Shown: positions 1 through 10,704, counted from the stretch's first letter. The stretch is 64,000 nucleotides of DNA from Adiantum capillus-veneris (GCA_014529385.2 CM043962.1:122934470-122998469), one strand, 5' to 3'. Made by a program: numbers and translations. Notes: generated by a model not told the origin, from the letters alone.

Positions 1-479
1 CGTATCGTCGCCATCGACATCGTCATCGACATAGAGTCAGAATTCAGCAGATACAAGATTTGCAGATTGCAGCCCATAGCGTTTTTGGACAGCAGTAGAA
101 AGATTACAGATTTCAGCCCTTAGGTCGACTTCGTCATCATCGTCGTGATCGTCGACATAGCTTAGACTTGCATCAGTCTCATGCATTCCATTTGTACCAG
201 GTTGTGCAATCATAAGTAGACCACTCTCGTCGACGAGAGTGGTGCCTTTGGAGGAGGGTTTTACGTCGTCTTTGGTGTCGTATCTCTCTTCTCTCTTCTC
301 TCTCTATCTCTCAGTCTCATACTCTTGCACGCACAGTGTCCATTCTCTTTGTTTGTGATCATAGCACTTTCCATTAAGAACGGAAGGCTCTACCTTCCAT
401 AAGAACTAAAAGGAACCTTGAGCACAGTTCGGAGCACTCATCTTGAGCAAAGCGCAAACATTCGTTTCGCTGCACCTAA
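1..479 (+). mobile_element. partial LTR (copy A) of the 0.5-5 kb element family
   Basis: This is the 3' part of an LTR that enters from outside the window. It aligns with about 1230-1650 and 4550-4959: AGCGTTTTTGGACAGCAG, the GTCGACTTCGTCATC stretch, the CTCTCTTCTC-rich tract and the end GCTGCACCTA. Between it and the next LTR lie only about 20 bases (480-500, ending CTAGATTAGAAG). The same bases occur just before the third LTR at 3815, so they are the 3' edge of an internal region. The internal region of a first unit has therefore been almost wholly lost. Confidence 0.75.
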
Positions 480-500
480 TAAGTCAGTCTAGATTAGAAG

Positions 501-1653
501 TGATGTGGCACTTTTGTGAGTCTATTCGTAGACCGTGCATGCCCAGTCACTTAGTGTAGATGTATATCCTCTGGTTGCACACAACAAGATCATAAGCATT
601 CTCATCAAAATCCATCAAAATTCTTCAGGGGAATTTTCTAGTGTATTTAGTCTATTTTACCTATTTTTGACATTTTTCACTTATTATTTTTAAGTGACTT
701 TTGTTGGAAAGTAGGTAGGGCAAATTGAGTAAGTTTGTATAGAGCTAGCACTATTTGGTAGAAGAGGCAACAGGAGCCAAGCTCAGTAGGCAACTTCTCA
801 ACAAGACCCCTTGGCGGTTTTCCCCTCCAAGCAAGAAGAAGCAGCATCCCCTAGCATTTTTGAAGATCCCTTCTTCTAGCGTTTTTGGAAAGCTGCATCA
901 GCTTGGCGTTTTTGCTTCGGCATCATCGTCACGGAGATCCCATCAGTTAGCGTTTTTGCATCAGATCTTCCCGCAAGCATCCCACAGCACCTAGCGTTTT
1001 TGGAAGCATTATCAGGCTAGCGTTTTTGCATCAGATCTGCACCGCCAGAATATCTCAGTGTGCAGCGTTTTTCAGCAATGAAGTACTTGCAGATTCAACC
1101 CTAAGAAGGTAGCAGATTCAGCCCGGGAAGACCATCAGTTTTCAGTCTAAAGAAACCTCAGTTTTCAGCCCTCAAACCTGCAGATTTTCAGCGTCAAAGA
1201 CCCACAGAAAACAGCCCCCAAATCAGCGTTTTGGACTAGTCGCAGATTTCAGTCAGCGTTTTTGGACAATAGTAGAAAGATTGCAGATTTCAGCCCTTAG
1301 GTCGACTTCGTCATCACCGTCGTCATCGCCAACATAGCCTAGACTTGCATCCGTCACATGCATTCAATTTGTACTAGATTGTGTAATCATAAGTAGACCA
1401 CTCTCGTCGACGAGAGTGGGGCCTTCGGAGGAGGGTTTTACAACGTCTCTGGTGTCGTATCTCTCTTCTCTCTCTATCTCTCAATCTCATACACTTGTAC
1501 GCACAGTGTCCATTCACTTTGTTTGTGATCATAGCATTCTCTCATTAAGAACGGAAGGCTCTCCCTTCCATAGGAACAAAAGGAACCTTGAGCACAATTC
1601 GAAGCACTCAATCTTGAGCAAAGCGCAAAACATTCATTCCGCTGCACCTAACA
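501..1653 (+). mobile_element. 5' LTR (copy B), non-autonomous LTR retrotransposon
   Basis: This LTR starts TGATGTGGCAC, ends ACCTAACA, and is followed one base later by a tRNA primer site. It is about 1153 bp and matches copy C at 3815-4960. It contains many repeats of an AGCGTTTTTGCATCAG-like motif (860-1260). Next to copy C it has a short deletion around 740 that removes the TATATAAG box seen at 4052, so its promoter is probably damaged. Confidence 0.8.
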
Positions 1654-1654
1654 T

Positions 1655-1666
1655 TGGTATCAGAGC
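1655..1666 (+). promoter_or_regulatory. primer binding site (initiator tRNA-Met type)
   Basis: TGGTATCAGAGC, the usual plant retrotransposon site complementary to the 3' end of initiator tRNA-Met, begins one base after the LTR end. It fixes the element as plus-oriented. Confidence 0.85.
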
Positions 1667-1996
1667 TTTGGCAGTGTTCTGTATCACTCAAGGAAAGAAC
1701 CACAAGAATCACAACAATTTTTTTGCTTGTTGCGGTCGCACGAACCCAAGTTCGCTTGGGCGTGTCGATTCCTAATCGTGTTTTTGAAGAGTGACAGGAA
1801 TCCTAGGAATGAAGGGCTTGTCCAACCTCCCCTTGTGCCTCTTTTCACTCATTGAGAGCGGACCGTGCACTTAGCGGTCGGCCAATCGACGTGAGGTGGG
1901 AAAAAGCAATCTCGGTGTGAGCGCAAGGCCGCCAAGGGGTGCGCTTGCGGAAAAGAGCAGAACTCGGGTGAAGAGAAGATCGTTCTCTAACACAGA

Positions 1997-3778
1997 TTGC
2001 AAGCGAAAGAAGAACCACAAGAACCCAAGACCCCAAGAACCCGCAAGAACCTCAAGACCCTCAAGAACTCAAGAACCTCAAGAACCCAAGTTTCTTGTGA
2101 ACTTAAGAACCCCAGACCACAAGTACCCACAAGAACCCATGACTTCAGAATGGTCATCACTCGAAGTGGGATGGATACTTCGCTTGGAGGTGATGAGCAT
2201 AAGAGAGGAGAAGAAGAATTTTCCCCACCAGGAAGTTTTTCCGACCCTCCCCCTTCCCCATCTACGACAAGGATTGCACTAACTCCTATGAAGGAGTTGC
2301 TGCAGTTGTTTCTGGACAGAAAGTTAGAACGCGAAGAAAGAGAAGCAGAAAGAAAGGCCTACGAAGAAGAAATGGCAGCCATAGAGCGTCAATACGACTT
2401 GGAAGAAAACGAAAGTCAAGCAAGATTTGATCGCGAGAATAAAGCAAGAATGCAAGAGTATGAAGAACAGAGCGTCCGACACATGAAAGAGATGTTGCGA
2501 CTCTTTTCTTAAGTTCAGGCACAGATGCAAGAGATTCGGGAAAAGGAGACTCTCTCAGTCTCTTCTTCTCCAAAGCATGACACACAGGATTTGCATGATT
2601 ATGAGAAGCATGATGAGTTGATTGAAAATGATGAGCATGATGATTTGGATGCCAATGATTTGCATAATGATTTGGATAACAATGACAAGCATGATGATTT
2701 GCATGATCAAGATGTGATTTCTCACAAGCATGATGATTTGCATGATCAAGATGTGATTTCTCACAAGCATGATGAGTTGCATGAAAAGAATGTGATTGTT
2801 CACAAGAAGGATGATGTGTTAGTTGATGCTTTTTCTAGCGAAGCTAACCTCGTTGTAGAGTCGATCAATCACGAAGAATCGATCTTGGCTTTCGAGTCGA
2901 GGTCCAAAGAACCCCACAGGACGATTCGATCATTCAAGAAGAACCGATCTTGGCTCTCGAGCCTAGGTCCAAAGAAACCTCACAGGAAGTATTATGTGTT
3001 CGCATGATTGATACGCACGTATTGTTCGAGTGTTTCATTCGTGATCGTTTCTTGTATTTTAGTCCCTTTTCGTAAGCATGACATATTGTACGTTGAGCAC
3101 GTTTCACTCATGAATGAGCACGAACGTATGCGGATTGTTCATGAAAAGTTGAAAAATATGCATGTAAGGAAGTCACATTCCATGTTTCTTCCTTGGCATG
3201 ACATAGTTGTAGAAAGAGCACATGACAGTATGAGCACCAAGCATGGGCATTTCTGTTGTGAATTGCCACAGTTGATTGCTTTAGATCAAACGAGAAAGAT
3301 TTGATCTCATTGTTTGCGTGTGTGTGGTGATTGGTTTGGCACTCCGTCTCTTTGTTCATCTACATTGCATACACAGTCTTTTAGGAATACAAGATTTTTT
3401 CCATTCACTTTACATGGAATAGGTATGTTCATGGTTTTGTGTTGGAAATGGTTTTAGGAATTTTCAGCCATGGAGATTCTTGAAGAAGAAAGAAGCATGA
3501 CTCTAGACGAAGTTAAATCATTGAAGGAGCCACATAAGACTTTGTGTCGCTTTCGGCGCGGCTCAAAGAAGCAAGCGTTGCAGACCTTTATGAAGTTCAA
3601 GTACCGCACGACCCACACATCAGAGTGGGCCGGTGAAGAGTTCCTTTATAGGATTCTGGATGCTATTGGCGATCTCCCTCGACGCCATACAGTTCGGTAC
3701 CAGTACCTTACTTTGAAAAGGAGGGGATTTCACGTGACACATCCAACCCTATGTGTCCGTGGACAAGCTACAACATGA
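1997..3778 (+). pseudogene. gag-like frame of a non-autonomous LTR element, stop-punctured
   Basis: One reading frame runs through almost the whole internal region. It is interrupted by stops at 2510 (TAA), 3005 (TGA), 3302 (TGA) and a TAG near 3458, and I saw no frameshift. The first part is Lys/Pro-rich (KEPQEP/RTSRTQ repeats, perhaps leader rather than protein). A likelier start is the Met at about 2150. A Glu/Arg-rich coiled coil follows (about 2290-2510), then a His/Asp-rich repeat (2590-2810). The last segment (3470-3778) ends with KFKYRTTHTSEWAGEEFL, which faintly resembles the chromo-like tail of some gypsy polyproteins. No protease, RT or integrase is present, so the element must have used proteins from elsewhere. 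Its family is not certain. Confidence 0.55.
2687..2803 (+). repeat. 39-bp in-frame tandem repeat (His/Asp-rich)
   Basis: Units start at 2687, 2726 and 2765. The first two are identical and the third has diverged. Each encodes 13 residues of the type KHDDLHDQDVISH. Related KHDEL/EHDDL blocks occur upstream from about 2610. The 39-bp length keeps the frame, which suggests the repeat grew while the frame was still translated. Confidence 0.85.
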
Positions 3779-3814
3779 TCAGGATCAGTCAGTCCAGTCA
3801 ATCTAGATTAGAAG

Positions 3815-4960
3815 TGATATGGCACTTTTGTGAGTCTATTCGTAGACCGTGCATGCCCAGTCACTTAGTGTAGATGCATATTCTCTGGTTGCACACAACA
3901 AGATCATAAGCATTCCCATCAGAATCCATCAGAATCCTTCAGGGGAATTTTTCAGTGCATTTAGCCTATTTTACCTATTTTTGACGTTTTTCACTTATTA
4001 TTTTTAAGCGACTTTTGTTGGAAAGTAGGTAGGGCAAATTGAGTAATTTTGTATATAAGCAAACTAGAGCTAGCACTATTTGGCAGAAGAGGCAAGAGGA
4101 GCCAAGCTCAACAGGCAGCTTCTCAACAAGACCCCTTGGCGGTTTCCCTCTCCAAGCAGGAAAAAGCAGCATTCCCTAGTGTTTTTTAAGATGCGTTCTT
4201 GGAAAGCTGCATCAGCTTGGCGTTTTTGCTTCAGCATTATCGCCACAGAGATCCCATCAGTTAGCGTTTTTGCATGAGATCTTCCTGCAAGCATCCCACA
4301 ACACCTAGCGTTTTTGGAAGCATCATCAGCCTGGCGTTTTTGCATCAGATCTGCACCGCCAGAATATCTTAGCCTGCAGCGTCTTTCAGCAATGAAGTAC
4401 TTGCAGATTCAGCCCTAAGAAGGTAGCAAATTCAGCCCGGGAAGACCATCAATTTTCAGCCTAAAGAAACCTCAGCTTTCAGCCCTAAACCTGCAGATTT
4501 TCAGCGTCGAAACAGAAAACAACCCTCAAATCAGCGTTTTGGACTAGTCGCAGATTTTAGCCCATAGCGTTTTTGGACAGCAGTAGAAAGATAGCAGATT
4601 TCAGCCCTTAGGTCGACTTCGTCATCACCGTCGTGGTCGCCGACATAGCCTAGACATGCATCAGTCACATGCATTCAGTTTGTACCAGATTGTGCAATCA
4701 TAAGTAGACCACTGTCGCCGACGAGACTGGGGTCTTCAGAGGAGGGTTTTACAACGTGTCTGGTGTCGTATCTCTCTTCTCTCTCTATCTCTCAATCTCA
4801 TACACTTGCACACACAGTGTCCATTCACTTTGTTTGTGATCATAGCATTCTCTCATTAAGAACGGAAGGCTCTCCCTTCCATAAGAACAAAAGGAACCTT
4901 GAGCATAGTTCAGAGCACTCATCTTGAGCAAAGTGCAAACATTCATTCCGCTGCACCCAA
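3815..4960 (+). mobile_element. 3' LTR (copy C), non-autonomous LTR retrotransposon
   Basis: Starts TGATATGGCAC after the purine-containing AGATTAGAAG and ends at GCTGCACCCA (about 4959). About 1146 bp. A TATATAAG box at 4052 and the CT-rich stretch near 4770 are retained. It differs from copy B by scattered substitutions and small indels, so the insertion is not recent. No convincing target duplication can be read because the left flank is another LTR. Confidence 0.8.
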
Positions 4961-4964
4961 TCTC

Positions 4965-5130
4965 TTTTTCTCTCTTCAAAGAAAACTTTGGCCCAAGTGC
5001 AGACTATCCCAAGATAAGTGTATGCATCTGTGTACTCCACAGTCTCTTGACCGTGAGTGAGTATTTCCTGATCCACTATGGTGTGGTGTTAAACACCATA
5101 ACCTTAGTTTTACCAAGGTTTATAGACAAT
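4965..5130 (-). pseudogene. LINE (non-LTR retrotransposon) reverse transcriptase fragment
   Basis: On the minus strand, bases about 5130-5075 read GLSINLGKTKVMVFNTTP, the motif that follows the catalytic region of LINE reverse transcriptases. A second frame (5076 down to about 4965) continues with VEYTDAYTYLGI, the family's next conserved block (typically x-YLG). The two pieces are separated by a stop or frameshift. Only this tail of the RT is recognisable, directly abutting LTR copy C in opposite orientation. It is a dead scrap. Confidence 0.65.
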
Positions 5131-5257
5131 CCACAGAGAGAAGAAGAAGCAAGAAGAAGAGAGTTTTAACGTCGTAGCAAACTATTCCAAGAGACCTTAC
5201 ATATCTATCCGACGAGGAGAGTTGAACTCCAAGACCTGTTAAGAGAGAGATGTGTGA

Positions 5258-5560
5258 TGAAATGATATATTAACGTCTACTGAAGGCCAAAGTGATCTAT
5301 GAGAGCAATAAAGTCACTAGTGGTGAATCTAGTACAATGTTCGAGTACAACTGAAAAGAGGGGGGGTCAGAGGAGATCCCTCATCAATCGGTGGCAAATC
5401 TCGTCAATATCCTCCATAGTCAGTACTTTGACTGGGTGCCTCACATGTCGAGCTAGGTGATCCGGATCCTCTGTTGCAGCCTCCTCCAATATTGTGAAGC
5501 CCCCCGTGGTCTTGGGTGTCTGGATCTCCCTAGCTCAATCTCCGGTGCAGTGCTTTGTTA
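5258..5560. repeat. unclassified interspersed repeat, copy 1
   Basis: Diverged copy of the sequence at 6082-6450. Shared blocks include ATATTAACGTCT, AAAGGCC/GAAGGCC, CTATGAGA and the CTCTGTTGCAGCCTCC / TTCTGTTGTAGTCTCC block near 5468 and 6370. No coding frame or terminal structure was recognised, and orientation cannot be assigned. Confidence 0.55.
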
Positions 5561-6041
5561 CCCACCTCATGCCATCCTCTTGATGTATCTTGGTGATGTC
5601 AGTCGCCTCTTCTCTCTCATCTCTGCCACCAATTGCTTTTTCCCTGCTATTCCTCCATTTTGCTGTCAGATTTTACCAATTGGCTCGGCATCTGCCCGAC
5701 ACCGAGCGTCTAGCAGTTGTTCATTGCCCTCTTCACCGCTGGTGGCTTTTGTTGGCTTCGGTTCTTGATTTACAGTTGCTGACTGGGCTTTTGGTCGAAG
5801 TGCATATCTGCTAGAGGCTACAACTTTACTGATGTCCCCTCTCCACTTGGCTTGCTAGGGCACTTTTTACTCTCTTTAGGAGAGGTTTTTTACCCTGGCC
5901 TTCTGTCTTTTCCGTTTGGCCATGTGCCTTGTTGTCAATCTTTCATTTTTCCTACGGGCCTGCTATGTAAACAGTGATGTAATAGCTCTCAGAATAGGCA
6001 CCATTTGGGTGTTTTGGGAGATTTTCAAGTAATAGAATCAG

Positions 6042-6043
<2 letters not shown>
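5561..6043. other. unassigned stretch between repeat copies
   Basis: T-rich sequence with no convincing gene. The end (about 5940-6043, with TGTAATAGCTCTCAG and AAGTAATAGAATCA) could be the 3' tail of a retroposed element because it runs straight into a GA microsatellite. This is only a suggestion. Confidence 0.3.

Positions 6044-6079
<36 letters not shown>
6044..6079. repeat. (GA)n microsatellite
   Basis: About 18 GA units immediately before the second copy of the 5.26-kb repeat. Confidence 0.95.
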
Positions 6080-6081
<2 letters not shown>

Positions 6082-6083
<2 letters not shown>

Positions 6084-6450
6084 TGAAATGTTATATTAAC
6101 GTCTTCAAAAGGCCAAAATGACCTATGAGACCAATCAGTTACAAAATAGTGAATCTAATACCATGTCTGGGTACAAAAGAACTAGAAAAGAACTAGAAGT
6201 GGAACAAAATACTACTACTACTACTACAATCTAAAACTACGTGGGTGTAGCAGCTGATACAATAGGTACCCGGTAAACTGGATGTAACAGTGTGTGAAAC
6301 AAAGATGGAAGAAATGGTGAGGATCCATCCTCATCTGCACTCTGGATGTCGAGAGAGTATGGCTCGAATCTTCTGTTGTAGTCTCCGTCGATGCTGTGTA
6401 GCTCCTCTCCTCAGTCGCGGTCGTCTGTATCTCTGTAGCTCCAATGCTCG
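6082..6450. repeat. unclassified interspersed repeat, copy 2
   Basis: Diverged partner of 5258-5560 in the same orientation. It is bounded by GA microsatellites on both sides. No coding content was recognised. Confidence 0.55.
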
Positions 6451-6453
6451 GTC

Positions 6454-6458
<5 letters not shown>

Positions 6459-6516
<58 letters not shown>
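6459..6516. repeat. (GA)n microsatellite
   Basis: About 29 GA units. Long repetitive RE or LS open frames here are an artefact of the repeat. A second simple-repeat patch (alternating GTGCGTGCGC then ACACAC) lies at about 6743-6790. Confidence 0.95.
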
Positions 6517-6521
<5 letters not shown>

Positions 6522-6799
6522 CTCGCAAGGTTGGTTCTGTACCTTGCGAGACCTGTGCTGCACACAGCATTGCACACACTTGCACCCACATCCACTGCCT
6601 CACGCACAGCTCACACGCCCAGGTCTTTCCATGGCGCTGAGATTCTCCACCCCTGCTCCTATGCTGCGGCTGTTGTCATAGCCATTGCTGATGGTGTCGA
6701 TGCCAACAGAGCTGCTGTTTCAGCTGCGTTGCAGCCCCGGCGCACACGTGCACGCACGTGCGTGCGTGCGCGCGCACACACACACACACATGCATACTC

Positions 6800-7420
6800 A
6801 CCCACCCGTTCCTCCATGGTCAAATTTCTAAATGGGACTCAACAAACACATTCTTTCAATTTCACGTTATGTGCCCTTAAGTTCTTTGAACAGATCACCT
6901 GATCACCTTCCAGACGAGATGTCAAATAACTCTGCTGAATAATCTTGAACATCATACTCCTGCTCTTTGTACTATGAAAGCACCATATTCCCATCAAGAG
7001 CATTCACAATAGAGAGCAAGATGAGCCACCCCTGGTTCACACAATAGGGAGACGACTTTTGTGGATGAGACCTAAGGCTCTCATCTTGTATAATTAACTA
7101 CTTTGATTCCTCTTTTCGCTCTGCAGTGGGGCATGTGCGGCACCCCTTCCCCTTTCATCCAGTTGTTTATTCTATGCCATGATCACTAGGGGTTAGATTT
7201 TGAAAATTGAGAGCAAATACACAAGAAAAATGTGAGTGTATGCTGAGATGGATTAAGCTTACCATTTAAAAGGAATTTTCAGTCAGTATAGCTGTGTTGT
7301 GCTTATGTGAGCTACATGTATCTATCTAACATAATTCTGTATTAAAATGTTGGAGACTTTGCTTCTATTCTGGATTCGGTTTTGGATATTTGAGATCAAT
7401 ATTGAAATGAATGACTGCAG
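6800..7420. other. non-coding flank or intron upstream of the ATG16 exon
   Basis: AT-rich sequence with no open frame that fits the missing ATG16 N-terminal coiled coil. It ends with AATGACTGCAG, a plausible splice acceptor with a poor pyrimidine tract. Confidence 0.4.
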
Positions 7421-8443
7421 GCAAATGCCATGTATGAGGATCTTTTGGCGAGAGTGAAAGCTGGCAGACTGGAGGAGCTTGCAAGGCAGCAAGTTGATGG
7501 CATTGTGAGATACAGCGAATCAGGGGCCGAGGATTATGTGGAGATGAGGAACCCGACAAAGTTGCGACATACCCTCCAAGGGCATGACAGAGGGTGTACT
7601 GCAGCCATCTTTCAGCATAATAGTGACTTTTTGGTGAGTGGCGGAAATGACAAACTAGTGAAGCTATGGAACACGAAGTCCGGCTCTACAATCAGTAGTC
7701 TCTCTGGCTGTTTAAGTTCTGTTCTAGACTTAGCACTTCCTGCTGATAACAAGTTTGTTCTTGGAGCGGGCGGGGATCATAAACTTTACTATTGGGAGAT
7801 AAGCTCTGGGAGAATTCGGCATTGTCTCACGGGACACACAGAGAAAGTTTGCTCTGTGGACATTAGCAAAGTCTCAAATAACATAGCTATCAGTGGTGCT
7901 CATGACCGGACCATGAAGTTCTGGGATTTGCAGAAGGGCTATGCTACCCGCACGGTTATTTGTCATAGCAATTGTAATGCTCTTTGTTTCACATCAGATG
8001 CTTCGATGTTTTGCTCTGGGCATATCGATGGTACCCTTCGATTCTGGGATGCTCGAATGGGGAAGTTAGCAAATGAAATAGCAGCGCACGGACAAGTTAT
8101 CACCTCAGTATCGATCTCGAGAAGTGGCCGCATGGTTCTCACGAGTGGTAGAGACAACCAGCACAACCTGTTTGATGTTCGTTCAATGGAGATATGTGCC
8201 TCTTTAAAAGCACAGGGTCATAGAGTGTCAAGCAACTGGACTAGGTCGTGCATAAGTGCAGATGAGACCTATGTGGCTGCAGGGTCAGAAAATGGATCCG
8301 TAGTCGTGTGGAACACAAAGAACTGTCTTGTAGAGAGCACCTTGAGTGGGCATGCCGGTTCTGTATTAGCTTGTGCATGGAGCGATTTAGGAAAGCCGCT
8401 GGCTAGTGCGGACAGATTTGGGAATATTCATCTGTGGCAATAG
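7421..8443 (+). CDS. ATG16: autophagy protein ATG16, C-terminal WD40 domain exon
   Basis: The product is the WD40 part of ATG16, the scaffold that joins ATG12-ATG5 and directs ATG8 lipidation on the forming autophagosome membrane. The frame opens after ...CTGCAG with codons for A-N-A-M-Y-E-D-L, the end of the coiled coil in plant ATG16. LARQQVDGIVRYSE then follows, a plant ATG16 hallmark, and seven WD40 blades with ends such as LVKLWNTKSG, TMKFWDLQKG, TLRFWDARMG and VVVWNTKN. The last blade closes with IHLWQ at the stop. An in-frame TGA at 7412 and the acceptor-like CAG suggest this is the last exon of a longer gene. The Met at 7430 is an internal residue and unlikely to be the true start. 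The ATG5-binding N-terminus is not in the window. All blades lie in one uninterrupted exon, which also fits a 5'-truncated retrocopy. No stops or frameshifts. Confidence 0.85.
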   Translation, partial: ANAMYEDLLARVKAGRLEELARQQVDGIVRYSESGAEDYVEMRNPTKLRHTLQGHDRGCTAAIFQHNSDFLVSGGNDKLVKLWNTKSGSTISSLSGCLSSVLDLALPADNKFVLGAGGDHKLYYWEISSGRIRHCLTGHTEKVCSVDISKVSNNIAISGAHDRTMKFWDLQKGYATRTVICHSNCNALCFTSDASMFCSGHIDGTLRFWDARMGKLANEIAAHGQVITSVSISRSGRMVLTSGRDNQHNLFDVRSMEICASLKAQGHRVSSNWTRSCISADETYVAAGSENGSVVVWNTKNCLVESTLSGHAGSVLACAWSDLGKPLASADRFGNIHLWQ

Positions 8444-9379
8444 GAGGCATGGTGGCTGGAGGTGTGGCTTGTGCATGTTGTAAGAAATTTTTTGACACCT
8501 CGTGTGAGAGTCGTCTTTGTCACAACTGGAGCTCTCAGAGAAAGTGCCTAAAATACGCAATGTATAGCATGATGTGTTATCATTATGTTGGAGAGACTCT
8601 CTGCAGGAGACATCAGTCTAGCTTAGGTGCCTTTGCAGGAGGAGTTTTACATGGAGTTTAATATGCACACAATCAATTTGGGTGGAGCCTTCCACATGTA
8701 TCTGATAGATTTTTCCCTCTCAAGACTTAGAGCAGTTCTTGCAGTCCACTATCAATGTACTCCTGATGGCCCAAACCATTGGGCATATACAAACATACTC
8801 TGCTCATATTGTAATACACTGACCTCATTCAAAGCTCATTTGTGTATCAGATTTGAGCAAATGGGTGTGCCTCATGACATTTTTGTTTATTTCAAATGGA
8901 AATAATGAGCTTGTTTATCTTGTAATACATGGAGGAATCCGAATTTCATCAGTGTGTTTCAGAATTATCCATGCCTTATGCCTTTCAAAAAAATTTCATG
9001 AGCCTCATAGAATTATCCAGGCCTTATGCCCTTTTTTTAAAACATTTCATGAGCCTCATATAAACCAACACCCAATCTCCCTCCCTGCCTCCCTCCCTTC
9101 GGCCCCCCTGGGAGGGGGGGGGGGAGGGAATTTCTCGATGACATTTTGCCATTTGTTAGTGCACATAATGATTTTATGCTTATTTATCAATGGTGTTCAA
9201 AGATAGATTAAGAAGTTGAACAAGTCTGCTGATAGAGTTGATGGTTATAAGTCTTGTGGATGACTACCTTAGAATGATATTGGAACTGTGCTTTTTTGGA
9301 TAATTTATGGCGGATAAAGGTATACAGCTACTTTGTGCGTGCGTGCACGTATGCACGGGCTTGTGTGCGTGTTGCACGT

Positions 9380-9383
<4 letters not shown>
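8444..9383. other. 3' flank of ATG16 exon with a 48-50 bp tandem duplication
   Basis: No gene recognised. Units starting AGAATTATCC at 8961 and 9009 are near-identical copies, each ending CATGAGCCTCAT. A C/G homopolymer patch lies at about 9100-9125. The first few hundred bases are probably the ATG16 3' UTR, but no clear polyadenylation signal was picked out. Confidence 0.5.

Positions 9384-9437
<54 letters not shown>
9384..9437. repeat. (GA)n microsatellite
   Basis: About 27 GA units after a GTGCGTGCACG-rich patch. Confidence 0.95.
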
Positions 9438-9439
<2 letters not shown>

Positions 9440-9899
9440 CAGAGGCCTAGGATGCCGATCCACTCCGATCTAAGGTCTCTCTCTCGAGACCATGCGCAAA
9501 GTTACTGTTGAGTATGCCCAGCCTAGAGCCTAACGGCTAGACTGTCTTGCTTCCTCTCGTAGTAGCCCAATCATCGCTGACCATACTGTTGACCCTGAAG
9601 TGAAGACAATGTTTGGGAGGATGGGGGCCATCACAGGAGAATCCTGAGCCAAGTTCCATATGCATGCAGAGGCAATCCCTTGAGCAATGACATCGAGTCT
9701 CCATTGAGTACCTGCACTCGAGGCAAACCGATACCCCTCTACTTGCTATGAGCCACCACGAGCTCGGTGATCAACCTAGACTTCCAACCAGAAATCAGAT
9801 AGAATCTCCTTGGTAATGTCGATCATCTCCAATATCTCTGTAGCTGTTATGGCCTATGATGGCCTCTCACGTAGACATCAATAATGTATGCTAAAAGGA

Positions 9900-10330
9900 A
9901 GGAACTGCCAAATTTACTTTCTAGCAGGCTATAGAATCGGAGTTATTATTCCCCATAGCTGTAGGCAAGGTACATGTGAGTAGCAGCATCTGTCCATGTT
10001 TCGTGTGTATAAGGGGTTCCAAATCAATGCTTGAACTCGGCGCATCTGTGAGCAAATCCATCAAAATCTCTGGCTGCCATGGGCCGTTTGCTAGGAGAGC
10101 TATGCTAGCCAGCATTCCAGGGCTTACCATCTGAGAAGAGACCGCGAGCAATGAGTTTCCTTAGCGGCGCCCATCTTTGAAATAGAGGGTCTATGAGTCC
10201 CAATCTACCCAGCAAGGTAAGGTGATGATCTCCTTGGAAACCTTGGCCTGCACAAGCTCTCTGCCTGTAGTAAGGCATAGTGAGCCACCATCTTTTTGGC
10301 TCAAGTCCTCAAGTATTGCACGTATGTCCC
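9900..10330 (-). pseudogene. unidentified decayed coding fragment
   Basis: On the minus strand two protein-like frames follow each other with a shift near 10150. The upstream part includes KVSKEIITLLGRLGLIDP and the downstream part VSPGMLASIALLANGPWQPE and SSIDLEPLIHTKHGQMLL. The leucine-rich helical look could suit an armadillo or HEAT-type repeat protein, but I cannot name a family. 9438-9900 holds only weak, broken continuations. Confidence 0.25.
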
Positions 10331-10508
10331 TAGAGAAATCTAAAACGAATGATGGTTGGATGTCTCAACAATACAAAAAGCAACTGTCTTGCTGTACTTA
10401 AGCCCTCTCTAACAAATTGGCCCTCCTGCCGATGCAAATTACAAGAAGATTTAGAAATTTTCTCATGTAGGAAAACAGAGTCTTTTCCAATGTTTTTCAT
10501 ACAATGAA

Positions 10509-10704
10509 TAACATCATGAGCTTCTGCTCGAGAGGCACCGCATATACGATTGGGGGCAGGGGACCCCCGCCCCCCCCACAAGGCCGGTGGTCCCCTGCTC
10601 TCAATCGTACCCCTGCCCCCGGCCCCCCCACAGGGCCGGCGGTCCCTTGCCCTCAATCGTACCTAGCTAGGTATGCAGTGCCTCCCTCACAGAAGCTCAT
10701 GATG
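10509..10704. repeat. GC-rich foldback hairpin, left copy
   Basis: The arms are AACATCATGAGCTTCTG ... CAGAAGCTCATGATGTT and inside them GAGGCACCGCAT ... ATGCAGTGCCTCCC, ATTGGGGGCAGGGG ... CCCTTGCCCTCAAT. The stem encloses a C/G-rich core with repeated GGCCGG. The core holds an extra internal copy of the GGGGGC arm. This is a MITE-like foldback. No transposase lies inside it. Confidence 0.75.

Noticed and set aside
2687-2803. CRISPR-like array
   Set aside because: Units are contiguous without unique spacers and encode an in-frame peptide repeat in a plant retroelement.
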